Source of the DNA: Spirogloea muscicola
Taxonomy: Eukaryota > Streptophyta > Zygnematophyceae > Spirogloeales > Spirogloeaceae
Direction of reading: 5' to 3'
Length of the DNA stretch: 64,000 bases
Assembly (NCBI GenBank): GCA_009602725.1
Contig: WELB01000196.1
Coordinates: forward strand, 74,492-138,491
A program made the translations under genes and the position numbers. Positions 47,500 to 58,717 of this stretch are shown here, piece after piece. Position 1 is the first letter of the stretch. Every line of letters starts with the position of its first letter. The notes below the pieces were generated by a model. The model worked only from the letters and a program-made list of their open reading frames with translations. It was not told the origin of the DNA and ran no database searches.

Positions 47500-48680
47500 C
47501 TCTACTTCAGAAGAAAGAGCTCGCCCATTGAGGATAGAAGAAGGCTCGCCCACAGAGAAAGAAGAAGGCTCGCCCATAAAGAAAGAGGGGCTGGCAAAGC
47601 CAGCCCAAAAAGAATGGACAATGTCCAAAGCCGAAGAATGAGATGCCGAGGAAGGACTCCTCTATTCTACCAATCACGACGACATACTAGGGAAGCTCAG
47701 TACCCGCGAGTGAGCAACATCAGGTCCGGATAGGGGCTGGAACAGCCAGCCCAAAAAAGAATGAGCAGAGTACAAGAAGCCCAAGAAGAAGGGGGCCAGG
47801 CGAAGGAAGGGCTCGCCCATTGAGGATAGGGGCTGGACAAGCCAGCCCAAAAAAGAATGAACAAAGAACGAGAAGGGGGCCAGAGGAAGCCAGAGGAAGC
47901 CAGGCGAAGCACTAAGAAAGAAGCACACAAGAAGAAACAAAGCAGCTACTAGAAAGAAAGAGCGCGCCCATAGAGAAAGTGCTCGCCCATTGAGAATAGG
48001 GGCTGAACAACCAGCCCGAAAAAGAATGAACAGAGTACGAGAAGGGGGCCAGGGGAAGCGCTAAGTAACAGAAACAAAGCTGCTACGAGACACTCAGTAA
48101 ACCCTGCTAAGCAGCCGCAGAGCGCCCATAGAGAAAGAGAAGGCCGGGTCGCTGGCGCAAGTGTATCGCATGCGCTTGGCCGTCTCGCTGCAGAGGTCCA
48201 TGGCCCGTGCGCTGCACCTTCGTGCCGGGAGAGCCCTCGCTGCTGCCTGTCCAGGGGACCCACTTCCAGGACCCTAGCCTCTCTGATTTGCGGCTGCTTA
48301 GCAGGGGTTACTGAGTAATTTGTAGCTGCTTTCTTTCTTTGTGTGCTTTGGTTTCTTAGCGCTTCCTCTGGCTTCCTCTGGCCCCCTTCTCGTTCTTTGT
48401 TCATTCTTTTTTGGGCTGGCTTGTCCAGCCCCTATCCTCAATGGGCGAGCCCTTTCTTTCATAGAGAAAGGGGGCCAGCAAAGCCAGCCCAGAAAGAATG
48501 GACAATGTCAAAACTACTAACTACTCAGTAATCCCTGTTAAGAACGTAGGTTTAGGGTTCCTCTGGCTTCCTCTGGCCCCCTTCTCGTTCTTTGTTCATT
48601 CTTTTTTGGGCTGGCTTGTCCAGCCCCTATCCTCAATGGGCGAGCCCTTTCTCCTGCTAAGCAGTCGCAGGTCAGGTCTA
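47500..48680. repeat. cluster of hairpin repeat family A copies in both orientations
   Basis: At least seven copies of the GGGCTCGCCCATTGAGGATA / GGGGCTGG..CCAGCCC / AAAAAGAATGAACA element lie here: about 47515-47640, 47724-47780, 47804-47898, 47965-48060 (forward), 48363-48457 (reverse), 48462-48510 (forward) and 48558-48652 (reverse). Reading them side by side, 48363-48457 and 48558-48652 are identical over 95 bases, and 47804-47898 matches their complement at 94 of 95. The associated TTGCGGCTGCTTAGCAGG module sits between copies. A single N is at 48734. The open frames through this region (FLGWL..PLSSMGEPF) follow from the repeat and are not genes. Confidence 0.85.
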
Positions 48681-49046
48681 CTTCCCTCCCTCCCTCCCCC
48701 CCCTTTTCTCTCTCTTTCAATTCATGCGCCCCGNTCGCCCCCTCCCAACCCCTGTTGTCCCCCCTATTGTCCTTCTGCTGACACTCAGTCTTGCCTGCCT
48801 TCAGCATGCGCAAGGGACCCAACAGGCCAGCTAGTGTGCAGCACAGGCTCCAGTCGTGCAGTGCTGCACACTCCTTTTCTCAGAGAAGAAGTCATGACGG
48901 TATCGTAGAAGCCACGCCACCCACCAGGAAACCAATGCTTGCAAGTCATCGGCGGCAGTAAGGAGCGCGGCTGTGTACCTTGGAGCACAGTGGAACGAGG
49001 ACCGCCGGGGGCCGCCAATTACGCCCAGCCAGGCAGCTCTGCATTG
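48681..49046. other. spacer and leader of the next gene
   Basis: CT-rich DNA with one N (48734) leading to the start codon at 49047. An in-frame ATG at 48939 would add 36 residues without recognisable content; I prefer 49047. No other feature is seen. Confidence 0.5.
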
Positions 49047-51306
49047 ATGGCAGACCAGCCGCAACGAGCGCTGGTGCTCTTCGGCGACGGCCTGCTGGCA
49101 GACCGCCTGCTCGACGGCGCCGCTGCGGCGACAACGACGCTGCAGGCCGCACGGTGCCCGCACCTGGACGAGCTCGCGCGCGATGGGTGCAGCGGCTTCC
49201 TGGCCCTCCGCGAGGCGCCCACTTCAGGTCAGCAGCCCCTCCCATACTTAGACTCAGCCACCACCGGCCTGGCCAAACCCCAGTGCCCTCACGTCTTCTC
49301 GCGTGCTTGGGCTTCAGGTCGCCAGAATGTTGAAGCTGGTTTTGAGAGGCATAAGGGGGATCCAGTTTCTAACCTCGACCCTGCAAACCCTCGAGACATC
49401 CTGCTGTTTCCATGTCGTCTTGAATCTTGAGTGTCGAACCTGAACCTTCACGATCTCTGGAGCTCTTCTGTCGGGTCGTGATTAGTCTTCTAACTTGTAC
49501 TTTGGGCTTCTCAAGGAGTTGCCCTAGGCAAGAGCCCAACAACCTTCAATCCTGCAATATTTGGATTTCTGATGCCAAAACCTCACCCAGCAACCTTAAC
49601 CCAGCAAGCAATCTTGCAGCAGAAATGCCCATGAAGTCCGAATAGACGTGGTAATCAAAGATTCGTTCATAATGGTCGACTTCACTGCACTGAAAGCACA
49701 AGGAAGCCAAAAGCCAGCGTTACGCTTGGCAGTTCTCCCCTGTATGCTCAAGCTCCCCTCCCCTGCTGTCTGTGCGTGCGACCCAGCATGCGGCAGGAGC
49801 GAGCGACTGCTGCACGAGCTAGCGCAGCTGCTCGACGTGCACGAGCACTTCAGCGTGAGTAGCTGCTTCTCCGAGGCCTTCACAATCTCTTGACCACTCT
49901 GAAGCATCCATCTGCCGCTTGCCTAACTGGCCGCGAAATGTTGGCACGCAGTCGCCAGACTGATTGGCGTCCAATTGTCACCCAGCCAGAGGCGAGGGTG
50001 GCAGACGCGGCTGCTGCCGCAATTGACGATGGCGAGCCCAGCGGCGCGGGCATCCCCTCTTTGGCTGAGAGGCGAGTTGCGTCCTTGCTGAAACCCCTGT
50101 GCACAATCTGCGCTTCTGAGGCGCTGTGCAGTAGCTACTAACAGGCTTTGGCAGAGCTGCGCTTGTGACTCATTCATGACAAGCTTCGGCCCTGCTGTGC
50201 AGGTTCATGGGCATGTCAGGACTCCTGCTGACGGCGTCTCCAGCGGCGGCCAGGCTCGGACGGCGTTGCGGTTTCACGGTCGACGGTCTCAGCGCCCCAG
50301 AGGCCGGTATCTCTGCAAGCGGCGGCTCTCCGCTGGACGCTGCAGCAACAGCAGCCCGGCTGCTGGCAGCCCTTGGCCTCCACCATCCCAGGGAGGCCCG
50401 GGCGCCGCCGTCTATCACGCCGCTTCCAGACGGCGAGTTCGATCTGGTGCTGCTTCATCTGGATGCGGCAGAAGCGCCCAAGACTGATGAGCTCGCCAGT
50501 GACGCTGGCTGCGAGAAGCGATGGAACGCCGCTGTCGAGGCAATCTGCTGGCTGGACGCACTGGTGGCTGCGCTACGGGCCGCTGTCGCGCCCGGGTCCA
50601 AGGGCGAGGCTCACCTCTACCTCGTCGTCGTCCTCGGCTATGGTGACAACTGGGCAGTTAAGCAGCCAGGCCGTGGTGGCCTCCCTGGTGACCTGGCGCT
50701 GCTCCCGATGGAGGATGCCGTTGCTCCAGAGCTGCGGCACCTGCGGCCGCGGCAGAGTTACGAGCTGAAAGGTGGTGCTGTCGTACGGGACCTCAGGTGA
50801 ATTTCACTTTGATGCCTTCTGTATTGCACTGGTGCATGTGTTTACCTACTCCATTGAACTTGACCACAGCTCAGACTTTGCATTTTTCATGTCACGGTGC
50901 TACCTAGGTATCATCATCCGCTTCTCGTGGCGTATGACTTGGAAGGGGTGACACGTCGGGACGATGCACGGTGTCTTGACGTGCAAGAATGCAGAGAGGT
51001 AGTTAATGACCTGCTGTCTTTCCATTTCTTGACCTACTGTGCTTGCAGCAACTATTATCCAACTCTGTGCAGCAAAAGTTGCACTAATTCCAAATTGGCC
51101 AACCCAATGGACTCAGTTAGACTGTTGAGTAGAGAACTTCTGGGAGTAGTATAGGAGATTGTAGCTGTACCAATGCTTGAATTTGACCGATGCCGGAGCT
51201 CTTTCATGCTCGTGTGCAGAGGGGCGGGAACCTCGCAATCCTGGTCGACCGCTTCCTTCATGAGATAGCCTTCAAGCTTTGGCGAGCTCCTAAGTATGGT
51301 GCTTGA
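49047..51306 (+). CDS. alkaline-phosphatase-superfamily-like protein (phosphoglycerate-mutase-like), putative
   Basis: Several exons. The start, MADQPQRALVLFGDGLLADR followed by CPHLDELARDGCSGFLALRE, has the shape of the N-terminus of metalloenzymes such as cofactor-independent phosphoglycerate mutase (hydrophobic strand, DG, then P.LD.L..GCSG). Exon 1 is 49047-49227; exon 2 is probably 49787-49854 (ACGRSERLLHELAQLLD). A long exon at about 50.2-50.8 kb reads FMGMSGLLLTASPAAARLG, FDLVLLHLDAAEAPKTDEL and LVVVLGYGDNWA; the last resembles the G(Y/H)GDN strand of this superfamily. It then continues YHHPLLVAYDLEGVTRRDDA and ends FLHEIAFKLWRAPKYGA, stop at 51304-51306. An exon joining the first two to the third was not resolved. 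The conserved C-terminus suggests a plant/algal family of unknown substrate. The superfamily assignment is moderate; the enzyme activity is not assigned. Confidence 0.5.
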
Positions 51307-52724
51307 TGTGGATGTATGCTTATTCCTCAAAGGCTTCAGTCAAATGGCATGTTGCCATTCTCATCCCGAGTCGGTCTGGCATGTGTGGGCTACATTTGCA
51401 GAGTTCAGGTGTGTCAATCAATGGTTTATGACAGATTCATGCTTTGCTCTTTGAGAGGGACCGTGTATTGTGCACAAGATGCAAAGCCGTTCTTTGTATC
51501 AGGACCTTCAGTGCACTATCCTCATCTCCAGTGCTTAATCAGTCATGGGCATAAGCAAGTCTTCTAGCACAACGTCCTGAGAAGGCCCACTCACTTCGTC
51601 ATTGCAACCATTATCCTATCTTGCCGTGATCATAATCTCTCGCTATGTACTTTAACCAACCTTTTTTGCCATGTTCTTGAACACTTGTGACGGCCTTGAA
51701 GCAAGTTGCCCGCATTCAAGAACTTGATGTCGTTTGCCAGGGTCTCAGCTGCAACGTTCTTCATAGCATGTGCAGATGCAGAACATGGTTATGTTGGCGG
51801 CTTTTATGCGACTTGATGTAGCACTAAAGATCTTCACCTTCATAAATGCCGTAGGCTTGCGTATGGAGCACATCCCAAGCAGATAAAACCGGTTGAACTG
51901 GCAACTCCTACAGTAAATGTTGCTTGGACTTCAACACGAGATTGATAGATCTTGTCCTACATTGCCACTGTCGTTTGTGTCCTCTGTAGACTTGACATGA
52001 GAATAGCCCTTTTTTAGAAAGATTTTCTGGGAATCAGGTAAGAGCAGGGTTCCAAGTCCCGAGCTTTAGAGAAACAGCAATTGCTAGCTCCTCCATGGGG
52101 CTATGACTGCTTCAAAGTTAGCCCCAGAAATGTACACAGAGTGCTGATGCACACCGGAGGTTGACACACGACACTGGGCAGAAAGCCAACGTGTCAGGAA
52201 GCAGATGTTCGTAAGAAAGCAGCAGCGAGCAAGTGACTATGCAAGCTCAACAGCATGATTGTTGAAATGATCAGCTAGGGCCTTTTCTACTTGCAGCTAG
52301 TGCTCGTCTGCAGAGGCCTTCACTAATTTAGCCTCTTAGATGATCTGGGCTGTTGACCATAAATCGGAAGGAAGCTCCTCTGAAGCAGCCATGCTTAGAG
52401 AGCATGTGCATTCACACTAAAGGAGCAATGTGAAGACTGCTCTGGAATAAGGTGGAGGCTGGTGAGAGTGGGAAGAGCCGGGCGAGCAAGCAGCAGCGAA
52501 GGAAGAAGAAGTGGCTCTCCCAATAGGGGCAAGCACCAGCAAAGGGGGTCCGAAAGACGAACTACATACAACGAAGCCCTATGCCTAAGGGGGGGCTATA
52601 TAGGTAACAGTATTAGTGCAGGCTGAAGGGGGTTGCCAGTACCCACGATTGAGCAACGTGCAAATCTGAGAGGACTGAAGAGTGGAGATTCTTCTGCCGG
52701 CCTTATAATGGATTTTCGGCACCT

Positions 52725-53040
52725 CTTTCTTTGGCTTTGGACATTGTCCGTTGTTTTTGGGCTGGCTTTGCCAGCCCCTCATCTCTATGGGCGAGCTATG
52801 GGCGAGCACTTTCTTTCTTCTTCTGATGTGTGCTGCAGAGCCGTTGCAGGATTTCGGCTTTCAGGAGCGCGTCAGCAAGTCCCTGTTGGAATGTAATCTG
52901 ATCTACTTCACCCCTTAATCAATCTGGCCGCGCTTGCACTTTAGCAGGGGTTACTGAGCAGGGGTTACGTTGTCTATTCTTTTTGGGCTGGCTTTGTTTC
53001 TTCTATGGACGAGCACTTTCTTCTTCATCTGCCCATAACA
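52725..53040 (-). repeat. hairpin repeat family A, two reverse copies with module
   Basis: 52725-52830 reads GGACATTGTCCGTTGTTTTT, GGGCTGGCTTTGCCAGCCCC, then ATGGGCGAGC twice. 52975-53030 is a partial copy (CTATTCTTTTTGGGCTGGCT). Between them (52940-52966) lies the TTAGCAGGGGTTACTGAGCA module, and its reverse is at 52639-52672. Confidence 0.7.
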
Positions 53041-53282
53041 ACAACCCTGGCCCGCTCATTGGGGCGAAAAGCCTCAGCCGCCGTCGATCTAGACGGGTAA
53101 GGGCGAGAACTTCAGCCACTGGAGTCTACAGTCAAACCTTGTTATAGGCACGTCGGCCGGTTTGGCGAAAACATGTGACTATATCGAGGGTGTGCTTGTT
53201 CGTTGTAGAGGCACTATTGCCCCCAAATGTGCTTCTACCGTGACAATCAGCAATATATCAAATTATATTGAAAATGGCTTTT

Positions 53283-53385
53283 GGGGTTTAGGTTTAGGGT
53301 TAGGGTGTAGAAACTAGACCCTAACCCTAGACCTCAACCCTAAACCCCAAACCCTAAACCCTAAACCTCAACCCTAATCCTCTGT
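53283..53385. repeat. interstitial telomere-like array forming an inverted repeat
   Basis: GGTTTAGGGTTAGGGT (to 53306) is followed by ACCCTAACCCTAGACC and several CCCTAAACC units to about 53385. The 11-base arms 53296-53306 and 53318-53328 are exact complements around an 11-base loop. The units are TTTAGGG-like, the plant and trebouxiophyte-type telomere motif. Confidence 0.75.
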
Positions 53386-53707
53386 AGAGAATATGAGAGA
53401 TATGTTGATTTGTTTTCCTATAGGCACTTCTAGTGGGAAATCTGCCACGAAAAACTGTGCCTGTACATACAGGCACGTTCCCATATCTAGTCACATTTGC
53501 CTGGGAAAAAAAGTGCTTCCCGCAAAATGGTGCCACTATCGAGGTTTTGCCCTAATGTGCCTATATCGAGAAGGTGCCTATAACAAGGTTTGACTGCACG
53601 ATCTGCCTGTTTGTCCGTCGTTTGCTGCCCGTCAAGCCGTGCGCCGGCTGCCCCTTATCTTGGATCGGCGGCTGCGGACCGTCCGTCCCACCGCTCAGGC
53701 AGCCGCC

Positions 53708-53765
53708 CACGTGGCGCAACCCGTGCGGTCGGGCGAGGCATGGGCGGCCGCGATGTCGCCACGTG
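53708..53765. promoter_or_regulatory. two G-box (CACGTG) sites upstream of Rubisco activase
   Basis: CACGTG at 53708-53713 and 53760-53765, each as CCACGTGGCG, about 0.7 kb before the start codon. The same 10-base context repeated 52 bases apart is more than a bare core match. G-boxes are common in light-regulated plant promoters; that they act here is inference. Confidence 0.35.
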
Positions 53766-54448
53766 GCGATTGACGAAGCCCCCCTCCCTGGGGTCGAAGC
53801 TAGTGGCTGGAGATGGCTCCGCGGGCGGGCCCCGCCTTCCAGAAAGTACCCAGGGCCCGATTCACACTAAGTGCCACCCGTATCGAGCTGGCAGGACGAC
53901 GACGCCGGATTGGTTGCTTGACCTTCGACGGGCGATGCGCGGCCGATGGATCGGAGCCGGATCGGGTGGATAGCGCCCAGTGGAAACGTGCGCCGCCGGG
54001 GGGCCCCGCGAGTCGGCTGCCACATCCGGGCAGCCCCTTCGGGCTGCCCGGGCGCCGGATCCAGCAGCCCCCCGGCTCATTTCAGGTGCGCTCCGGGGGC
54101 AAGTCCTCCCCTTGATCAACGAGTCCAGGGAACCGGATACTGCATTCGAGGACGTTTCTCCAGGCCAGCCGTTGCCTGCCCGCGCCTGGAAAATTGGGCG
54201 CCCCGCGCGGCCGGCCCCTCCCAGCCGCTCGTCGCGCGGCGGGGGCGCCCGACGCCCGATCACCACATCAATCGCATTGCGCCGGCGGGTCGGGCAGATC
54301 GAGCCCATCTAGATCCGTCATCTAATACCCCCCCACCCCGGCTGCGGTGCTCCACTCATCCAGTGTGCCGCCATCGCTCATCTCCCATCCGCCGCCGCCG
54401 CGCCGCCGCCGCCGTCGCCGTCGCCGCCGCCGCCGCCGTCTAGTCGCC

Positions 54449-57400
54449 ATGGCTGCCTCAATCTCCGNTCGGCACCCGCGCCCGCAGCACCCCGGCCCTC
54501 CTGCAGGCCGGCAGGAGCGGCGCAGCTCGCATCACCTGCGAGGCGGAGAAGAAGCCCGTTGACAAGTGGGCGGGCCTTGGCACCGACATCTCTGACGACC
54601 AGCAGGACATCACCCGCGGCAAGGGCCTGGTCGATGCCCTCTTCCAGGGAGCACAGGGCATGGGCACACAGCATGCCGTGCTCTCCAGCTACGACTATAT
54701 CAGCCAGGGCCAGAAGACGTAAGCATTCATTCCTTCTCACATTCTTTTAGCCAGCATGGAGCATCAGTCTGATGTTTGGCTCTGGATCTGCTTGAAGTGC
54801 TTGCTTGTCTCGTCACATTGTCCCCAGCGCGGTTGGACATTGTTGTCCTTGTTGAGTTATCGTTGTTATGTCCAGTTGTTACTTCTCACAGCCTTGTCTG
54901 TTTCATGCTTTCACTTCAACGACCATGATCTCCTGCTGATCCACCTGCTTCACATTGCTGTGCTGATCACAGCCTCCAGTGGGACAACATGAAGGATGGC
55001 CTTTACATTGCCCCAGCTTTCATGGATAAGATCGTTGTGCACTTGGCTAAGAACTTCATGAAGTTGCCCAACATTAAGGTCAGTGAAGCTACACTTTGAC
55101 AGGCAACTTCTTTATCTTCCAGTTTACATGGGCTCACCGAGCAGGAATGTGGCATACACTGCTTTCACGACTTTGCAACTGTGGTGTTAATTGTTGCAAC
55201 CGTGGTGTTGACTGAAGGCTGACTTTCCTGTACTTACTGTGATTTCCAGATCCCTCTCATTTTGGGAGTCTGGGGTGGTAAGGGTCAGGGCAAGTCCTTC
55301 CAAGCTGAGCTCATCTTCTCCAAGCTTGGCATCAAGTATGTAGACTGTTGCAACCATGTATCTCTAGAAGTCTTGCCTCAACAGTAAATTCCTGGATTTT
55401 CTGGCCGTCTCTTCATGAGCGATCTCTCTGATTGACAAGCGTCCTATTGTCTGTCTCTCGCACAATGAAGGTTGATAGACTCATGATTGGTCTCTCGTTA
55501 ATGTACCTAATTACAGGATGTATCAGCAGAACCTTTTCAAACGGTTGTCAAATTGCTTGTTAGATTGTTTCCTTTTTGCATCTACGGATGTGTAGCTGCA
55601 GCATCTCTGGGGTCCAGTAATGACAGTATTAGCCTCGTCGTCATGCCTGCACTGACACGCCAGCAATCTTGGATACAGCCCTATCTTCATGAGCGCTGGA
55701 GAGCTGGAGTCCGGCAACGCCGGAGAGCCTGCCAAGCTTATCAGGCAGCGGTACCGTGAGGCTGCTGACATCATCAAGAAGGGCAAGATGTGCTGCCTTT
55801 TCATCAACGATCTGGATGCAGGTGCTGGCCGCATGGGAGGCACCACGCAGTACACTGTCAACAATCAGGTAGGAAGCACATCCGTGCATACATAATTGCC
55901 TTGGTCCTGACATTGCATTGCTCTGCTCTTCCGCTCTGCTTGCTTCATGTTTTGACAAGCTAGAGCTTGTGATAGCTTCAGAGATATGGAGTCTTGGATC
56001 GCGAATCTTGTGAATATGACGTGCTGCCTGCTGCCCTGACCTGCTGCCTGCCTGCTCCTCCAGATGGTGAATGCTACTCTGATGAACATTGCAGACAACC
56101 CTACGAACGTGCAGCTACCTGGGATGTACAACAAGGATGAGATCCCCCGGGTGCCCATCATTGTGACTGGAAATGACTTCTCCACACTCTATGCTCCCCT
56201 TATCCGTGACGGCCGTATGGAGAAGTTCTACTGGGCTCCCACTAGGTATGAAAGTACAATGTATTCTGGATCTGCCATGTTTTTGATAGTGCTGTCCTTC
56301 AAAGACTTTGTCGTCTCTCTCGGGTTTAATGACAGTCCATGGATGTGGGAACTGGATGGAAAGTGGTGCGGTGGCAACGCTAGAAAATCTGGCAGCACAG
56401 TGCAGTTTGTGCAAGAATTGTGACCTGATGTCCTGGTGGAGATTTTGGGCTGCTCTTTGTCACTGAGCCAGAGCATTTGTGGGTGCAGGGACGATCGGAT
56501 CGGTGTGTGCCAGGGTATCTTCAGGGTTGACAACGTGAGCAAGGAGGATGTTGTCACCCTGGTTGACACCTTCCCTGGCCAGTCCATTGGTGAGTAGGCT
56601 CCTCCAAGCAATGATGAGAAGTTATCATCTCCCTGACTAGGAGCTGGCATGACTAGTAGCTCATTGGCTGCTCGTTGTTGTGATGCTGCAAGGAGGGATT
56701 CTTCGCCATTTAGATCCTCTATCTATCAAGGTCAACCAGAACCCTGATAAGACAGCTTCTACAGGTGCTGATGCCTTGATCTCATGCTTCACAGATTTCT
56801 TCGGTGCTCTCCGGGCTCGTGTGTACGATGACCTTGTCCGGTCGTGGGTAGCTGAGATTGGTGTGGAGAACCTTGGGAAGAGGCTCGTGAACTCTAAGGA
56901 TGGCCCCCCTGTGTTTGAGAAGCCCAGCATGAACTTGAAGACGCTTCTCGACTATGGCTGGCTCCTTGTGCAAGAGCAGGAGAATGTGAAGCGGGTGCAG
57001 TTCGCAGATGAGTACTTGACAGGCGCTGCCTTGGGTGATGCCAACAGGGATGCCATTTCTCAAGGCACCTTCTTCCAAGGCAAGTAGTAGCTGCTCAACT
57101 TCTGAAGGCAGCATGCATAGGCCCGCTTTTGTTGAGCTCTCCTTGAGCTGTCATTGTGGTTGAGTGGTTGAGTGGTTGACTGGCCATTCCTGTAATTTCA
57201 ATTGATGTTCGGCAAACCTTCCCCTCTTACTGTTATCTGAAGCCACATGTACTGCCCCTGCCCACTCTCAGGAGTAGCAGCCGCCCAGTAAGTGCCAGTT
57301 CAAGGAGGAGTTAACATTGCCTCCTACTTATCGTCAATCCACATGGCGAGAGGGGACGTCTTCATCAACTGCAACTGACAGACAGCTTCGGTGCCTTGCC

Positions 57401-57565
57401 CGGTTGTGCTCAGGTAAGGCGGCCGGCGTGCTGCCCAGCATGCCTGTCCCTTCTGGTTGCACAGACCCCGGTGCAGCCAACTTCGACCCTACTGCTCGCA
57501 GCGACGATGGCACCTGTGATTATGATTTTGCTGAAAAGACTGCCAACGTCAAAGCCTCAGCCTAG
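54449..57565 (+). CDS. RCA: Rubisco activase, chloroplast, two possible C-termini
   Basis: Exons: 54449-54718, 54973-55078, 55250-55335, 55679-55868, 56064-56245, 56489-56589, 56795-57079 (or to stop 57085-57087) and 57414-57565. The start MAASIS leads into a chloroplast-transit-like stretch rich in Ala, Arg and Ser, then the mature part: [29 protein letters not shown], Walker [31 protein letters not shown], Walker [38 protein letters not shown] and [15 protein letters not shown]. All AAA+ motifs are intact. The enzyme removes inhibitory sugar phosphates from Rubisco in the stroma. The single N at 54468 disturbs the frame of exon 1: the frame holds from ATG into the mature protein only if that N stands for no base. 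Using a GC-AG intron (57080-57413), the protein has 456 residues and ends in a tail with [20 protein letters not shown]; reading through gives 408 residues. Confidence 0.93.
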
Positions 57566-58717
57566 GGCCGCAATTTAGCTGTTCCCTGTAGATGCCAGAA
57601 CCACTAGAACAAGGTCCTCACTTGTCAGGCCTTTTTGTGGGCTCACATTCTGCTCATACCATACCCCCTTTGGGTTGTTAGCAGGAGGCCCATGTTCAGA
57701 AAACAAATTCCACTGTCATGAGTTACATTTTGTGTCATATCGTATCTCTGCGTGGTCATTAGTCTTGGTGCTTGGTCCTCACGGATGCGCTGGTTAAGTG
57801 GTTGCACAATTGTGAACTGGTAGAATATGCTGTGCAGGAGCTTAGCAATAGAAGCCCCTTGATACTCCTCAGTATGTCAAATGTGCAGTGTCACGTTACC
57901 GGGATCTTTGATAGCACTGATCACCTCTTGCTATCAAAAGTGCTGGAGCAGTGTGTCCATATTGCTGTCCTGCAAGTTCCAAGTCCACATTGCACTGCAT
58001 TGTTGTCTGACTATTTCTCCACATGGATTGTATGTACGACCTGTGGTTATGTAGAATATCACAACATCAGACTGTATCGTCCAGTGTACGAACACATGGA
58101 GCAATCTATGCAAAGCATTGCCATGACATCAAGCAATTTGACTGGCCAACAGTAGTATACGTGGTAGTATATCCGCCTGGAAGGGAAAAACGCATTGCCG
58201 ATGAGAGGATGTACTCTTACTTTGAGCATGAAAAGGAGCATTGAAACTTGCCCTTTCGTCAGAAATATGTTCTGCATCTATTAATCGGAGGTGCCACACA
58301 TGCTTGCAGTGGGACTGGTAGTTAGAAACGTGAACTTGTGCAGACCTCCATTCCGGTAAATGGGAGTTTAGTTTGTACGTATCACAGAAGTTGTTCCACA
58401 TCAGGATTGACTGAAGCACATACTTCTAAGACTGATACAAAACAGCACGTGCAAGTTCTGACAGTATCACAAGAGTTCTGTTGCTGTATCTGTGACGTTT
58501 GCTTGTCACAGCATGTCCCAAAGAAAGTACAACTTTGGCAGATGTGTAAGTATGATTGAAAAGGCAACAATTGTTCTCACATGATCATCTCAACTATCAG
58601 TGGCGTTATAGTGCAATTTTGCACATATTGCCCAAGCATTTGCACTCAACTGCGTTGTATATTGACTGGCCGTTACACTGTAGCTTACACAGATCTTTCC
58701 AGGAGGTGAATGATCAT
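57566..58717. other. spacer, 3' region of Rubisco activase
   Basis: AT-richer DNA downstream of the Rubisco activase stop; its 3' untranslated region lies here. No gene or repeat was recognised. The open frame at 57772-58155 shows no family resemblance. Confidence 0.5.

Larger units (their letters stand above)
51307..54448. other. spacer with repeat copies and GC-rich upstream region of Rubisco activase
   Basis: 51.3-52.5 kb: nothing recognised. 52.6-53.05 kb: family A repeat copies and modules. 53.28-53.39 kb: telomere-like inverted tract. 53.6-54.4 kb: very GC-rich DNA with two CACGTG sites and (CCG)n runs up to the Rubisco activase ATG. Open frames in the last part follow from GC content and have no known relatives. 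Confidence 0.55.

Noticed and set aside
48343-48908. Open frames with recurring FLGWL..QPLSSMGEPF
   Set aside because: The peptide recurs because the hairpin repeat recurs, in both orientations; not a protein family.
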